Origin: Bacillota bacterium
GTDB lineage: Bacteria; Bacillota; Clostridia; Christensenellales; Aristaeellaceae
Length of the DNA: 64,000 bases
Assembly: GCA_023411395.1 (NCBI GenBank)
Contig: JAEYOV010000068.1
Coordinates: 62,001-126,000 of the forward strand
Direction: 5' to 3'
Shown: piece by piece, positions 26,282 to 35,055 of the stretch
Numbering within the stretch: position 1 is the first letter of the stretch
Layout: each line of letters begins with the position of its first letter
Made by a program: the position numbers and the translations under genes
The notes under the pieces: generated by a model
Database searches by the model: none
Seen by the model: the letters and a program-made list of their open reading frames with translations, nothing else
Told to the model about the DNA's origin: nothing

Positions 26282-26839
26282 TCACATGGGCTTGAGATTC
26301 CTGTTCAGCCTGTCCGCGATTTTTTGGAACGTTTTCCGTCTTGTCTCCTCCGATTTGCCTTCGCGCCATAAGGCGGTGTACGTACGTTTGACGGAAGGGG
26401 ACATGGCAAGAAAATTCGTATAGGCGGGTTCAATGCCTGTCAGTTGCGCTGCCAGGGCATCCATCTGCTCCTGCGTTATGGGAAGCCTGTCCCTGGGCTT
26501 GAATGTGCCGTTTTGCTTGGCTTCCTCAATCCTTAAACGCCCGAAATCGGTCATTCTCCCCTGCCGCTCCAACTCATCAATCAACGCCTTGTTCTTTTCC
26601 GACCATTCGCCGCCTTTGCGCCTGGGAGAGAAATACTTGATATATGCTTTGTCATCCAGGCTTTTTAGCTGGCTGTCGATCCAGCCAAAGCACAGCGCTT
26701 CCTCCAGCGCCTCCTGCGGACTGATGGTGATAGGTCCCCCCGCCTTTCCAAACAAAAGCCAGATGCCCTTGCACGTCAGGCAATTTTCCGTAAGCCAAAT
26801 GCGAAACTCATCCTTTGACGCAAAAACATGCTGTTCCAT
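26282..26839 (-). CDS. YdeI/OmpD-associated family protein
   Basis: A 185-residue protein with the YdeI signature: an N-terminal FRIWLTENCLTCKGIWLLF segment, EALCFGWIDSQLKSLDD and the charged YFSPRRKGGEWSEKN motif. The helical C-terminal part ends with KRTYTALWREGKSEETRRKTF. Members have been linked to bacteriocin protection or envelope stress, but the biochemistry is unknown. The ATG at 26839 has AAAGGATGG upstream; it follows murI by 22 bases. Confidence 0.85.
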   Translation of the reverse strand: MEQHVFASKDEFRIWLTENCLTCKGIWLLFGKAGGPITISPQEALEEALCFGWIDSQLKSLDDKAYIKYFSPRRKGGEWSEKNKALIDELERQGRMTDFGRLRIEEAKQNGTFKPRDRLPITQEQMDALAAQLTGIEPAYTNFLAMSPSVKRTYTALWREGKSEETRRKTFQKIADRLNRNLKPM

Positions 26840-26861
26840 GATGTTTCCATCCTTTCGTATA

Positions 26862-27665
26862 TCACACAAGCCCGGCATGCGGCACATCAAACTGGTCCAG
26901 GGGCAGATTCAGAAGCATTTCCATCCTGGACAGCATCTCATAAGGCTCTCCGGAAGTCTCCAGCATAACCTGCCCGCCTGCTTCCCGCAGGCACAGCAAG
27001 CCTTCCTCCGAAAGCCTCCGCTTCAACTGCCGTACCGTGCCGACATTGCCATCCAAAACAGCCGTTTTGGGCGGAAATAGGCTTTGAATCATTTGCCTCA
27101 GAAATATGTAATGGGTACAGCCCAACACAACCGCATCCACAGACTCATCCTTAAAAGGGGATAATAACCCTTTCAAATGAGACCGAAGCTCTTCCCCTTC
27201 CCACGCCCCGCGCTCCACAAACTCCATCAGCCCGGGACAAGGAACGGGAACGGCACCCTCCCCATACTGCTCCATCAGCCGCTTGAATTTGGGCAATTTC
27301 AGCGTTACGGGCGTTGCCATCACCAGAATTTTTCCCCCATGGCGCAAAAGGGCGGCAGGCTTCAAGGCCGGTTCCATGCCGATCACGGGAATCCTTACCG
27401 TGGCGCGTAAGTCTTCAGCCGCCACGCTGGTGGCTGTGTTGCAGGCGATGAGGATCGCTTTTGCGCCTTTTGCCATCAGGTGTTCCGCAATCCTAACCAC
27501 ATAGCCTTTCACTTCTTCAGGCGGCTTAGTGCCGTAAGGGGCATGGGCCGTATCGCCGTAATACAGAAAATCCTCTCCCGGCAATAATACGCGGGCGGTA
27601 CGCAATACGCTGATACCGCCCACGCCGCTGTCGAACACTCCCACGGGTCCCTGGGATGAAACCAT
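26862..27665 (-). CDS. murI: Glutamate racemase
   Basis: Converts L- to D-glutamate for peptidoglycan, 267 residues. N-terminal VGVFDSGVGG, YYGDTAHAPYG, the catalytic Cys75 in ACNTAT and Cys183 in GCTHY are all intact. The ATG at 27665 is favoured by GTGGAGGAAAA upstream; the ATG at 27683 has no usable spacing. Confidence 0.97.
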   Translation of the reverse strand: MVSSQGPVGVFDSGVGGISVLRTARVLLPGEDFLYYGDTAHAPYGTKPPEEVKGYVVRIAEHLMAKGAKAILIACNTATSVAAEDLRATVRIPVIGMEPALKPAALLRHGGKILVMATPVTLKLPKFKRLMEQYGEGAVPVPCPGLMEFVERGAWEGEELRSHLKGLLSPFKDESVDAVVLGCTHYIFLRQMIQSLFPPKTAVLDGNVGTVRQLKRRLSEEGLLCLREAGGQVMLETSGEPYEMLSRMEMLLNLPLDQFDVPHAGLV

Positions 27666-27697
27666 GGCACTTTTCCTCCACATGCTCCTTTCCCGAC

Positions 27698-27726
27698 ATT
27701 ATAGACCCATCTTCAAGCGGGCGCAA
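27698..27726 (-). promoter_or_regulatory. Promoter of murI
   Basis: The minus strand reads TTGCGC, 17 bases, TATAAT, about 33 bases before the murI start. Confidence 0.7.
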
Positions 27727-27731
27727 GCCTT

Positions 27732-27890
27732 ATACTATTGAGAAACATTAATGCTTCGATGCCGCGAGAGATTTCCTGCGCAGTACATGGAGACGGAGCG
27801 ACGCATAGCAGCGCTACGTGGAGCGGAAGTCGACGAAGTAATGCGCGGAAAGATCCGTGGCATCGGGGCGTTAAGGTTTTGAAATAGTAT
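27732..27890. repeat. 159-base imperfect fold-back element
   Basis: The ends ATACTATT and AATAGTAT are inverted, and the arms remain complementary for about 50 bases (for example CGATGCC with GGCATCG, and TTTCC with GGAAA). A short TAGC-AGC-GCTA hairpin sits at the centre. Several mismatches in the outer arm would be G-U pairs in a plus-strand RNA. The element abuts the spoIIP stop codon and may act as its transcript end. No coding potential is supported. Confidence 0.65.
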
Positions 27891-28942
27891 TATTCTTCCG
27901 GGGCCGAAGCGTTCAGAACGGAACGTATGGCATCCGCAAGGTAGGGCATGCCGGCCAGCGCTTCTTCCAGCGTGTTCCCGTTGTTCCCCGCCTCTATCAG
28001 GATACAGGTCGGGGCAATGTGCTGATTGAAGCGGCCCGTCTTCATTCTCACCGGCCGGCACAACTCCGGAACCTGCTCATTGAGGGAATCGGTGATGGAT
28101 TGGGCTATGGCCAGGTTTTTTTCCCAGTCAGGCTTCACCTCATAACCCACCCCAGTCTGCCCGGTTCCTTTGCCTATGAGCATGAACAGTCTTGCGATTT
28201 TCTGGTCGCCCACCTGAACGGTGTTGTGATTGGCCATGCTGGGGGAATATGAATCCCTGTGCAGATCAATATACAAGTCATACTTTTCTCCGCGGCCTAA
28301 GGACTCCTCCAGCATTTTAAGCGACCGGGTGTAAGATGAAGACAACACGGGCGGTTCATAAGCCGTCGTATCGTGTACAACAACATAGCCGGCAGCCGTT
28401 AAAAGCCTTGCCAATTCCTCCCCGACCCTGACAACATTGCACCGGTTGTCCTTGGTGCGCCATTCCTCTGTTGGCACATAGGTGTTTTCAGGCGTGGGCT
28501 TATAAGCCTCATAGGTGTGGGTATGATAGATCAGGATGCGTTTGCTTCCTGCGGTGCTAGATATTCCCGGCCCCCGGATTACCTCAATGCGCAATTCGCC
28601 CGGCTGCGGCGTGGGCGGCACCGTGGGAGCAGGCGTATAAGAAGGCATAGGCGTACCCTGCGGCGTTGCCGATGCCGTTGGGGCGGGCGTGTCGAAGGCG
28701 AACAGGTTGATCTCCATGGATATTTGGGAAGGCAAAGGCGTAAGGGAGGGTGGCGGCGTAACGGTGGACGGCGTTAACAGCGGTGTTTCCTCAATGGGCG
28801 CAAAGGCTCCCACCGCGTCCTGAGCCTGCGGCTGCCCGCCGGACAGCGCAAATCCCAGCGCCAGGCCCAGGGCGAAGACGCCCAAAAACAGGGAAAGCGC
28901 CAGGCATATTGCCTGGTTGCGCGTATAAAACCGTATGCGCAT
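27890..28942 (-). CDS. spoIIP: Stage II sporulation protein P (SpoIIP)
   Basis: Peptidoglycan amidase/endopeptidase of the DMP engulfment complex, 350 residues. An N-terminal membrane segment (about 10-34) is followed by a long Pro/Thr/Ser-rich linker (about 45-115) and the catalytic domain with ILIYHTHTYEAY, DLYIDLHRDS and LIEAGNNGNTLEEA, which hold the expected zinc ligands and glutamate. It lies downstream of gpr, as in Bacillus subtilis, where the pair is controlled by forespore sigma factors. It is direct evidence for endospore formation. Confidence 0.95.
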   Translation of the reverse strand: MRIRFYTRNQAICLALSLFLGVFALGLALGFALSGGQPQAQDAVGAFAPIEETPLLTPSTVTPPPSLTPLPSQISMEINLFAFDTPAPTASATPQGTPMPSYTPAPTVPPTPQPGELRIEVIRGPGISSTAGSKRILIYHTHTYEAYKPTPENTYVPTEEWRTKDNRCNVVRVGEELARLLTAAGYVVVHDTTAYEPPVLSSSYTRSLKMLEESLGRGEKYDLYIDLHRDSYSPSMANHNTVQVGDQKIARLFMLIGKGTGQTGVGYEVKPDWEKNLAIAQSITDSLNEQVPELCRPVRMKTGRFNQHIAPTCILIEAGNNGNTLEEALAGMPYLADAIRSVLNASAPEE

Positions 28943-29023
28943 GCATGTTCACCTCATCTGTTGTAGGATACTCATGCTTATGCGCAGACAAGCCCCTTCA
29001 TACCAAGAAGAAACGATTTGGTA

Positions 29024-29947
29024 TCAGTGCATCAAAATGGGAATCTCATCCCCGGACAATTTGGGCTGCAAGGCCATGTTGATGCCCAACGACAGCACTT
29101 CCGCCAGGTTCCCCACCAGTTCGTCCACCTCCCGGGGAGTAACGACCATCTCTCCCAGGGAATGGGCGGAAATTTTATCAGTCAATGCGTCCACCGCGTC
29201 CATGTGATCGGAGGAAGGCATTTGCAGATCATGCAACAGGATCGACAGCGCATCCTTGGCGATGGTGGAGGCGTAGACCACCATCGGCACGCCGATGGCA
29301 ATCACCGGCACGCCCAGGGTGCTTGGCGTAAGTCCCAAACGGTGGTTGCCCACGCCGCTACCGGGGCTGATGCCCGTATCGGTAATTTGAACGGTGGTGC
29401 AGATGCGGCCTGTTTCAGCGGCCGCCAGCGCGTCGATAGCAATCACCGCCGCCGGGCGCACATGCTCCACAATGCCACGAACCATTTCCGCCGTCTCCAT
29501 GCCGGTCACGCCCAAAACGCCGGGCGCCACGGCACATACGCTGCGCAGCCGGCCTTTTAAATCCTCAGGCAAATTGGGGCGCAGATGCCGCGTTACCAGC
29601 GTTGATTCCACTACCCGCGCGCCCAGCGCATCCGCCGTCACGTGGCGGTTGCCAAGTCCGATGACCAGAATCTCACCGGATTCGGGGAGCATGCCGTTCA
29701 GGGCATCGCTCAGCAGTTCGGCCACACGTTTCCTTACATCCGCTCCGCCTTTGGGCAGCTTGTCGCAGCAGATGGTTACAAACATACCGCGCTGCTTGCC
29801 CAAACGGCATGCAGCCTCCTCGGTATCGATGGTAACGGTGGTCCGGGAGATGTCTCCTTCCTCCCAGTTGTCAACGCGGATGCCGCTCTTGTCGCCGGTA
29901 TAGCATCCGGCACTTTCCATAGCCAGGTCCGTACGAACGCCGCGCAT
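29024..29947 (-). CDS. gpr: GPR germination endopeptidase
   Basis: Spore protease that degrades small acid-soluble proteins after germination, 307 residues. The N-terminal RTDLAMES block of the proenzyme is followed by VIGLGNRHVTADALG, VCAVAPGVLGVTGMET, the DALAA segment and ITDTGISPGSGVGNHR, all typical of the family. The ATG at 29947 has GGAGGG upstream. That start lies inside a perfect hairpin (29938-29987), so translation may depend on which transcript is made. Confidence 0.95.
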   Translation of the reverse strand: MRGVRTDLAMESAGCYTGDKSGIRVDNWEEGDISRTTVTIDTEEAACRLGKQRGMFVTICCDKLPKGGADVRKRVAELLSDALNGMLPESGEILVIGLGNRHVTADALGARVVESTLVTRHLRPNLPEDLKGRLRSVCAVAPGVLGVTGMETAEMVRGIVEHVRPAAVIAIDALAAAETGRICTTVQITDTGISPGSGVGNHRLGLTPSTLGVPVIAIGVPMVVYASTIAKDALSILLHDLQMPSSDHMDAVDALTDKISAHSLGEMVVTPREVDELVGNLAEVLSLGINMALQPKLSGDEIPILMH

Positions 29948-29987
29948 GCTGATCCCTCCGTTCCTTTCCAAATCAGCATGCGCGGCG
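29938..29987 (-). promoter_or_regulatory. Hairpin over the gpr start codon
   Basis: Perfect 16-bp inverted repeat (arms 29938-29953 and 29972-29987) with an 18-base loop. In the gpr-sense RNA the ribosome binding site GGAGGG is in the loop and the ATG is inside the 3' arm. A transcript carrying both arms should hide the start codon. Confidence 0.7.
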
Positions 29988-30003
29988 CATTGTTCCATTA
30001 TTC
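29974..30003 (-). promoter_or_regulatory. Candidate sigma-G/sigma-F promoter of gpr
   Basis: The minus strand reads GAATA, 18 bases, CATGCTG. This fits the sigma-G pattern GHATR-18-CATnHTA except for the last base. The -10 lies in the 5' arm of the start-codon hairpin, so transcripts from it would lack that arm. Confidence 0.45.
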
Positions 30004-30030
30004 ATGGTTTGGGAAAATATCAGTGCTTCC

Positions 30031-31200
30031 TCAGCCCTCGTATCTCAGCGCTTCAATCGGGCGCAGCTTGGAAGCCTTGCTGGCGGGATATAAGCCGAAC
30101 ACCACGCCGATGAAAACGGAAAATCCGATGGCGGCCGCGGCGACCATGGGCGATATGACCAATGTCATATTCAGCACCGGGGCCAGGAAGTAACAGGCCG
30201 CCGCCGCGATACCAAGGCCCAAGAGCCCGCCCATCAAGCTCACAACCAGTGCCTCGATCAGAAATTGTGTCAGAATATTGCCCCTGGCTGCGCCAATTGC
30301 CTTGCGGATACCGATTTCCCTGGTGCGTTCACTAACGGATACCAGCATGATGTTCATAATGCCGATACCGCCCACCAAAAGGGAGATGGCCGCGATGCCT
30401 CCCAGCATCAGGGTCATGGTGGCAGTGGTTTCACTAAGGGTAGACAGCATCTCCGTCTGGTTGTAAACGCTGTATTGGTTCGAAGTGGAGAACATGGTTT
30501 TCAGGTACGCCGTCACAGCCTCCTGCGCGGCGGTAACTTCATTTGAGGAGGCGGCGGAAACATAGAAATTGGTGATGCCACGCTGGGAAAACAGCCGCTC
30601 CGCCAGCGTGAAGGGGATGAGGATCAGATTGTCGCCTGAGCCCGCAATCGTCGTGCCCATTTCCTCAAGCACGCCGACCACAATAAAGGTATAGCCGTTG
30701 AGGGTGAATGTTTCCCCCACCACGCGCACGGTACCAAACATCTCTGTGGCAGCCTCAGTGCCTATGACCGCGACAAAGCTTCGGTTATCAATGTCCGGTT
30801 CCCGCAGGAAGCGGCCAAGCTGGACGCCGTAATTGCGGATCTGCTCATAGCCCGGCGTAGTGCCTTGTATGGTGCCGTCATCATAGGTGGTAACGCCCGC
30901 CTTCACCGTGCCGGATACATTGACCGTGGGGGCAACGTTGGCGATGCCGGATACTTTGGAAAGGTCCTGCAAATCGCTGAGGGTGATAGGGTTTTGCCAC
31001 CTGGCCCTGATATTTACGCTGATCAGATTCGTACCCATGCTTTCAATGCGGCTGACAACTGAAGCGTTTGCCCCCTGTGCGATGGCCACCAGGACAACGA
31101 TGGCAACCACGCCGATTACCACGCCCAATATGGTCAGGAAGGAACGCATTTTGTTACCGCCGATGGATTTTATAGCCATTTTAAGCGACTGGTAGATCAT
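30031..31200 (-). CDS. MacB-like ABC transporter permease
   Basis: FtsX/MacB-type permease of 389 residues: one N-terminal membrane segment (about 22-42), a large extracellular domain, then three C-terminal segments. The conserved NKMRSFLTILGVVIGV start, the SERTREIGIRKAIGA loop and the ending YPASKASKLRPIEALRYE are typical. The ATG at 31200 has GGGAGG upstream and overlaps the ATPase gene by 20 bases. With the two genes upstream it makes a complete MacAB-like exporter; substrate unknown. Confidence 0.92.
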   Translation of the reverse strand: MIYQSLKMAIKSIGGNKMRSFLTILGVVIGVVAIVVLVAIAQGANASVVSRIESMGTNLISVNIRARWQNPITLSDLQDLSKVSGIANVAPTVNVSGTVKAGVTTYDDGTIQGTTPGYEQIRNYGVQLGRFLREPDIDNRSFVAVIGTEAATEMFGTVRVVGETFTLNGYTFIVVGVLEEMGTTIAGSGDNLILIPFTLAERLFSQRGITNFYVSAASSNEVTAAQEAVTAYLKTMFSTSNQYSVYNQTEMLSTLSETTATMTLMLGGIAAISLLVGGIGIMNIMLVSVSERTREIGIRKAIGAARGNILTQFLIEALVVSLMGGLLGLGIAAAACYFLAPVLNMTLVISPMVAAAAIGFSVFIGVVFGLYPASKASKLRPIEALRYEG

Positions 31201-31873
31201 CCGGCGTTCCCTCCTCCCATACGCGGCCATCCTCGATATGGATAATCCGCTGCGCCCTGGCGGCGATATTGGAATCATGGGTAATCACCACGATAGTATT
31301 CCCCTCCTGATGCAAATGCCCGAACAACTCCATGATCTCCAGGCCCGTCTTTTTATCCAGGTTGCCCGTGGGTTCATCGGCCAGAATCAGGGAAGGGTGC
31401 GCCGCCAGCGCCCTGGCGATAGCCGCCCGCTGCTGCTGTCCGCCGGACAATTGGGTAGGCCTGTGCTTCATGCGGTCCTTGAGGCCCACCTGCGCAAGCG
31501 CCGTCACCGCCTGTTTTTTACGCTCGGAGGCGCGGATGTTCTGATAGACCAGGGGCAGTTCCACATTTTCCAGCGCCGTCAGCCTGCTTAATAGATTGAA
31601 ACCCTGAAAGATAAAGCCGATGTGGGTATTGCGAATCTTCGCCAACTGCCTTTGGTTGTACTTTTCAATGGGCTTTCCGTTCAGGGAATAGGAGCCCGAA
31701 TCCGCTGCATCCAGGCAGCCGATGATGTTCATCAGCGTGGATTTTCCGCTGCCGGAAGGGCCGATGATGGCCACGTACTCCCCTTTTTCAATGGTGAGGG
31801 AAACATCCGCCAGCGCGTAGATCTCCTCGCCGCCCATTTTGTATTTTTTGACGATGTGCTCCATATGGATCAT
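31181..31873 (-). CDS. MacB/LolD-like ABC transporter ATPase
   Basis: Nucleotide-binding subunit of 230 residues. Walker A is GPSGSGKST (about 39-47), the Q-loop is FIFQGFNLL, the signature is LSGGQQQR and Walker B is [12 protein letters not shown]. The downstream permease and upstream adaptor complete the system. Start chosen at the ATG beginning [10 protein letters not shown]. Confidence 0.95.
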   Translation of the reverse strand: MIHMEHIVKKYKMGGEEIYALADVSLTIEKGEYVAIIGPSGSGKSTLMNIIGCLDAADSGSYSLNGKPIEKYNQRQLAKIRNTHIGFIFQGFNLLSRLTALENVELPLVYQNIRASERKKQAVTALAQVGLKDRMKHRPTQLSGGQQQRAAIARALAAHPSLILADEPTGNLDKKTGLEIMELFGHLHQEGNTIVVITHDSNIAARAQRIIHIEDGRVWEEGTPDDLPVA

Positions 31874-31885
31874 GGCTTCATCCTC

Positions 31886-33541
31886 CTAGTTCCCTGGCCG
31901 CTGGCCGCCTCCGGTGGAGTTGCGTGTTCCCCCGCCGTTCCAGTTGCCACCGCCGGGAACGGTGAAATTCCCATCGGCGGGGATGGTACGGGTCTGGCCG
32001 TCCTGTCCGACAGGCATCTGTGGCATTCCTTCCATGCCCATAAATGCTGTTCTGCCAAGCGATTCTGCGGCGGCGCTGCGGGTGACAAGCACGTAATCCC
32101 CCACATCCACCCCTGACTTTACCTCCGCATACGTCTCGCTGGACAACCCGGTTTTCACAAACGTCTTGACGCCCGGTTCCTGGGACCCCTCCGCAATGGT
32201 TTCATCATACAGCCATACATACTGCCCATCCTTGGAAGTGTTTAATGCCGCGATAGGCACCAGCACCACGCCCTGGGCCTCCCCCACATGGATGGTGGCG
32301 GTGCCGTTCATGCCGATTTTCAACTGCTCGTCGCCTTCCACATCCAAAGTAACGCTGTATGTGGTCACGCCGTTGGAACTGGTGCCGATTTGCGATATGT
32401 AGGATACGGCGGCACCGTACGTCTTGTCGGTGATGGCGTCCATGGCAATGGACACCTCCTGTCCTACCTTGACGCTGATAATGTCCAGCTCATCCACGCT
32501 CACCACCATCTGCATGGCATCCCCCGCATACAGCGTGGCCAAAGCCGTGTTCGCCGCCGCTTCGGTGGTAGAAGCGGCCGTCACGGTGGAGACGATGCCA
32601 TCAATGGGTGATGTAATGCTGCCTGACGCAAGCACCGCCTTTAATTCCTTCAGCTTTTGAAGGATATCGTCCCGCTGCCCGACAAGCGTATCGTATTCAG
32701 CGGAAACGGGAACCTGTGTCAGATAAAACAAAGATGCATTCCGTGAAAGCTTGGAATTAATTTTGGGATACACTTTGGAGATTCGCCCCTGGGCGGTGGT
32801 GGTGTACAGAAAGGGCATGTTGATCTGGGCCGTTCCGTTGCCCAGGATGATGCTGTTCCTGACAACCTGCACATCAGCCCCCTCCAGCGTTTTCAAATCG
32901 CTGAAGGTGATGGTTGCCATGCCATCGCCTACGCTGTCCACCGCACCGGTGTACTTGGATGAACCATCCAATACCGTTACCGCCTGCCCCACGGCCAGAT
33001 CGGAAGCGGCGATGGAAACCTTCATCTTTCCATCCATGGACAAAAGCATCAAGGCGCCGCGCTTCTCCATCACATCCTGGGCAAGATCGCCCACCGAACC
33101 ATACATGGCTTTTACACGCCCCGCCGCGCCAATGGTCAGCGTCGTATCATCCCCATGGGAGCGCACCAATTGCGCCAGGGAATTCTCGGTGGTGCCCAGA
33201 TCGGTTTCCAGCGTGGAAATGGCCGTATTCAGGGCGTTTTTATCCACATCCATCAGCGGATCACCAGCCTGTACCTGCTCGCCGGCGGTTACGCGCACAT
33301 TGGTTACCACAACAGGAAAGCGTACTGCCACATCCTGCGTTTTGGAAATGCTAAGCGTTCCCGTTCCCGTCACTGATTTATTCAGGTTTCCGGTGCCGAT
33401 CTGCACAGTGACATAGGATGCCGCCTCCGCTGTAGGAACGGCCTGCCTGCTCAGATAAAAACGATATCCCCCGTAGCCCAGGCCGCCGATAACGGCGCAC
33501 AGCACGACCACTCTCAGCATGATTTTCAAGGCCTTTTTCAT
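31886..33541 (-). CDS. HlyD/MacA-like efflux adaptor protein
   Basis: Membrane-fusion-type adaptor of 551 residues. One N-terminal membrane segment (about 8-26) precedes a split biotinyl-lipoyl region (VAVRFPVVVTNVRVTAGEQVQAGDPL and the later ITSPIDGIVSTVTA) and beta-barrel domains. The region between the lipoyl halves is long and not obviously coiled coil. The C-terminal 50 residues are Gly/Asn/Pro-rich. The ATG at 33541 has AAGGAGG upstream. In Gram-positive bacteria such adaptors work with MacB-like permeases without an outer membrane channel. Confidence 0.92.
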   Translation of the reverse strand: MKKALKIMLRVVVLCAVIGGLGYGGYRFYLSRQAVPTAEAASYVTVQIGTGNLNKSVTGTGTLSISKTQDVAVRFPVVVTNVRVTAGEQVQAGDPLMDVDKNALNTAISTLETDLGTTENSLAQLVRSHGDDTTLTIGAAGRVKAMYGSVGDLAQDVMEKRGALMLLSMDGKMKVSIAASDLAVGQAVTVLDGSSKYTGAVDSVGDGMATITFSDLKTLEGADVQVVRNSIILGNGTAQINMPFLYTTTAQGRISKVYPKINSKLSRNASLFYLTQVPVSAEYDTLVGQRDDILQKLKELKAVLASGSITSPIDGIVSTVTAASTTEAAANTALATLYAGDAMQMVVSVDELDIISVKVGQEVSIAMDAITDKTYGAAVSYISQIGTSSNGVTTYSVTLDVEGDEQLKIGMNGTATIHVGEAQGVVLVPIAALNTSKDGQYVWLYDETIAEGSQEPGVKTFVKTGLSSETYAEVKSGVDVGDYVLVTRSAAAESLGRTAFMGMEGMPQMPVGQDGQTRTIPADGNFTVPGGGNWNGGGTRNSTGGGQRPGN

Positions 33542-33645
33542 GGGAACCTCCTTGCAAGTGGATGAAATGGAAACAGTTGCAGTATAATGCTGCCATGTTG
33601 TGAAAAAATGAAGGTAATGTGAATGTTTTGTGTATACGGCCTTGC

Positions 33646-33674
33646 TTGACATTTCCATGGGAATGGCCGATAAT
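33646..33674 (+). promoter_or_regulatory. Promoter of the DUF512-der-plsY operon
   Basis: Near-consensus sigma-A promoter: TTGACA, 17 bases, GATAAT, 49 bases before the TTG start. Confidence 0.8.
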
Positions 33675-33723
33675 GTATCCTGCATTTATATGCCCGCATG
33701 GAAAAACGAAGGAGGATTGGGCG

Positions 33724-35055
33724 TTGCCGCACACCATCACTGCCGTAAAACGCGGCAGCGCCGCGCACCTAAGCGGCGTCCGGCCGGGTGACCGGCTGAT
33801 AAGGATCAACGGGGAGGAAATCATCGACCAGATCGACTATCAGGCGCTTTCCTCCAACAGCCTTGTGATCCTTGACGTAGAAAAAAAGAATGGCGGGAAC
33901 GCCATTTTCACCATCCGGAAGGATGAATGCGAGCCGCTGGGCATTCAGTTGGAAGACACGCTGCTTTCCCGCCCCCGGAGCTGCCGGAACCATTGCGTAT
34001 TTTGCTTTATCGACCAGATGCCTCAAAGCCTGCGCAAGACGCTCTATGTCAAGGATGACGACTGGCGGCTTTCGCTGATGATGGGCAACTACATTACCCT
34101 CACCAACGTCTCGGAAAGCGAGATGGACAGGATCATCCGCCGCCACGCCAGTCCCTTGTATATCTCGGTGCATGCAACCGACAGTGCTGTGCGCAGGCAG
34201 ATGATGAAAAACCCTGGCGCCGGCAGGATCATGGAACACCTAAAACGCCTTTCTGATGCCGGTATCCGGTTCCATTGCCAGATCGTGCTATGCCCCGGCA
34301 TCAACGACGGGCCTGTACTGGAAAGGACGCTCCGCGACCTGCTTTCCTTCTACCCCGCCGCCCGCTCCGCCGCCCTGGTGCCCGTGGGGCTGACCTCTCA
34401 CCGGGAGGGTCTTACCCCCCTCACGCCCTATACAAAGGAATCGGCGTCCGAACTGATTTTGAAGATCAGGCCTCTGCAGGAGCAATTTATAAAAAAGTAC
34501 GGCACCGCCTTCGTCTTCCCGGCGGACGAGCTATATTGCCTGAGCGGCCTCCCGCTTCCCCCGGAAGCGGAATATGAGGACTTCCCACAAATCGAAAACG
34601 GCGTCGGGCTTTTGCGGCTGTTTATCAGCGATGTGGAGCAGGCGGCGGAGGAGCCAATGGCTGCCCCTCACGATCTGCCGAAACGGATCACCATTGCCTG
34701 CGGCGTCTCCGTGGCGCCTTTTCTGCAGGAGCTGGCGGATCAATATGCCCCGCCGCAAGTAGCGGTGGACATCCGTACCATCCGCAACGATTTTTTCGGC
34801 CACACCATTACTGTAACCGGGCTGGTCACGGGCCGTGACCTGATAAAACAGCTTGAAAACGTGGAAACAGACCGTATCCTGATTTGCGCCGCCATGCTTC
34901 GGGCCGAGGGTGACCTGTTTCTGGACGGCCTATCGCTGGACGAAGTGAAGCAAGCCCTCCCCGCGCCGCTGTATGTGATCCCCAATAGCGGGAAAGCCTT
35001 TTACCGCGCCCTTTACGGCGTTACCAACGATCCGGAGGAACAACAAAATGGCTAA
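33724..35055 (+). CDS. DUF512 radical-SAM-like iron-sulfur protein with PDZ-like domain
   Basis: A 443-residue member of a family found beside der in Clostridia. The N-terminus is PDZ-like (AVKRGSAAHLSGVRPGDRLIRING), followed by a CRNHCVFCF motif near residue 95 that resembles the CxxxCxxC iron-sulfur site of radical SAM proteins, then a TIM-barrel-like region and the C-terminal DUF512 domain. The biochemical function is unknown. The start is TTG at 33724, with AAGGAGG nine bases upstream; no in-frame ATG fits. It overlaps der by 8 bases. Confidence 0.9.
   Translation: MPHTITAVKRGSAAHLSGVRPGDRLIRINGEEIIDQIDYQALSSNSLVILDVEKKNGGNAIFTIRKDECEPLGIQLEDTLLSRPRSCRNHCVFCFIDQMPQSLRKTLYVKDDDWRLSLMMGNYITLTNVSESEMDRIIRRHASPLYISVHATDSAVRRQMMKNPGAGRIMEHLKRLSDAGIRFHCQIVLCPGINDGPVLERTLRDLLSFYPAARSAALVPVGLTSHREGLTPLTPYTKESASELILKIRPLQEQFIKKYGTAFVFPADELYCLSGLPLPPEAEYEDFPQIENGVGLLRLFISDVEQAAEEPMAAPHDLPKRITIACGVSVAPFLQELADQYAPPQVAVDIRTIRNDFFGHTITVTGLVTGRDLIKQLENVETDRILICAAMLRAEGDLFLDGLSLDEVKQALPAPLYVIPNSGKAFYRALYGVTNDPEEQQNG

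Noticed and set aside
27732..27890. Small protein-coding gene in the spacer after spoIIP
   Set aside because: Frames here are short, lack ribosome binding sites and are explained by the fold-back element.
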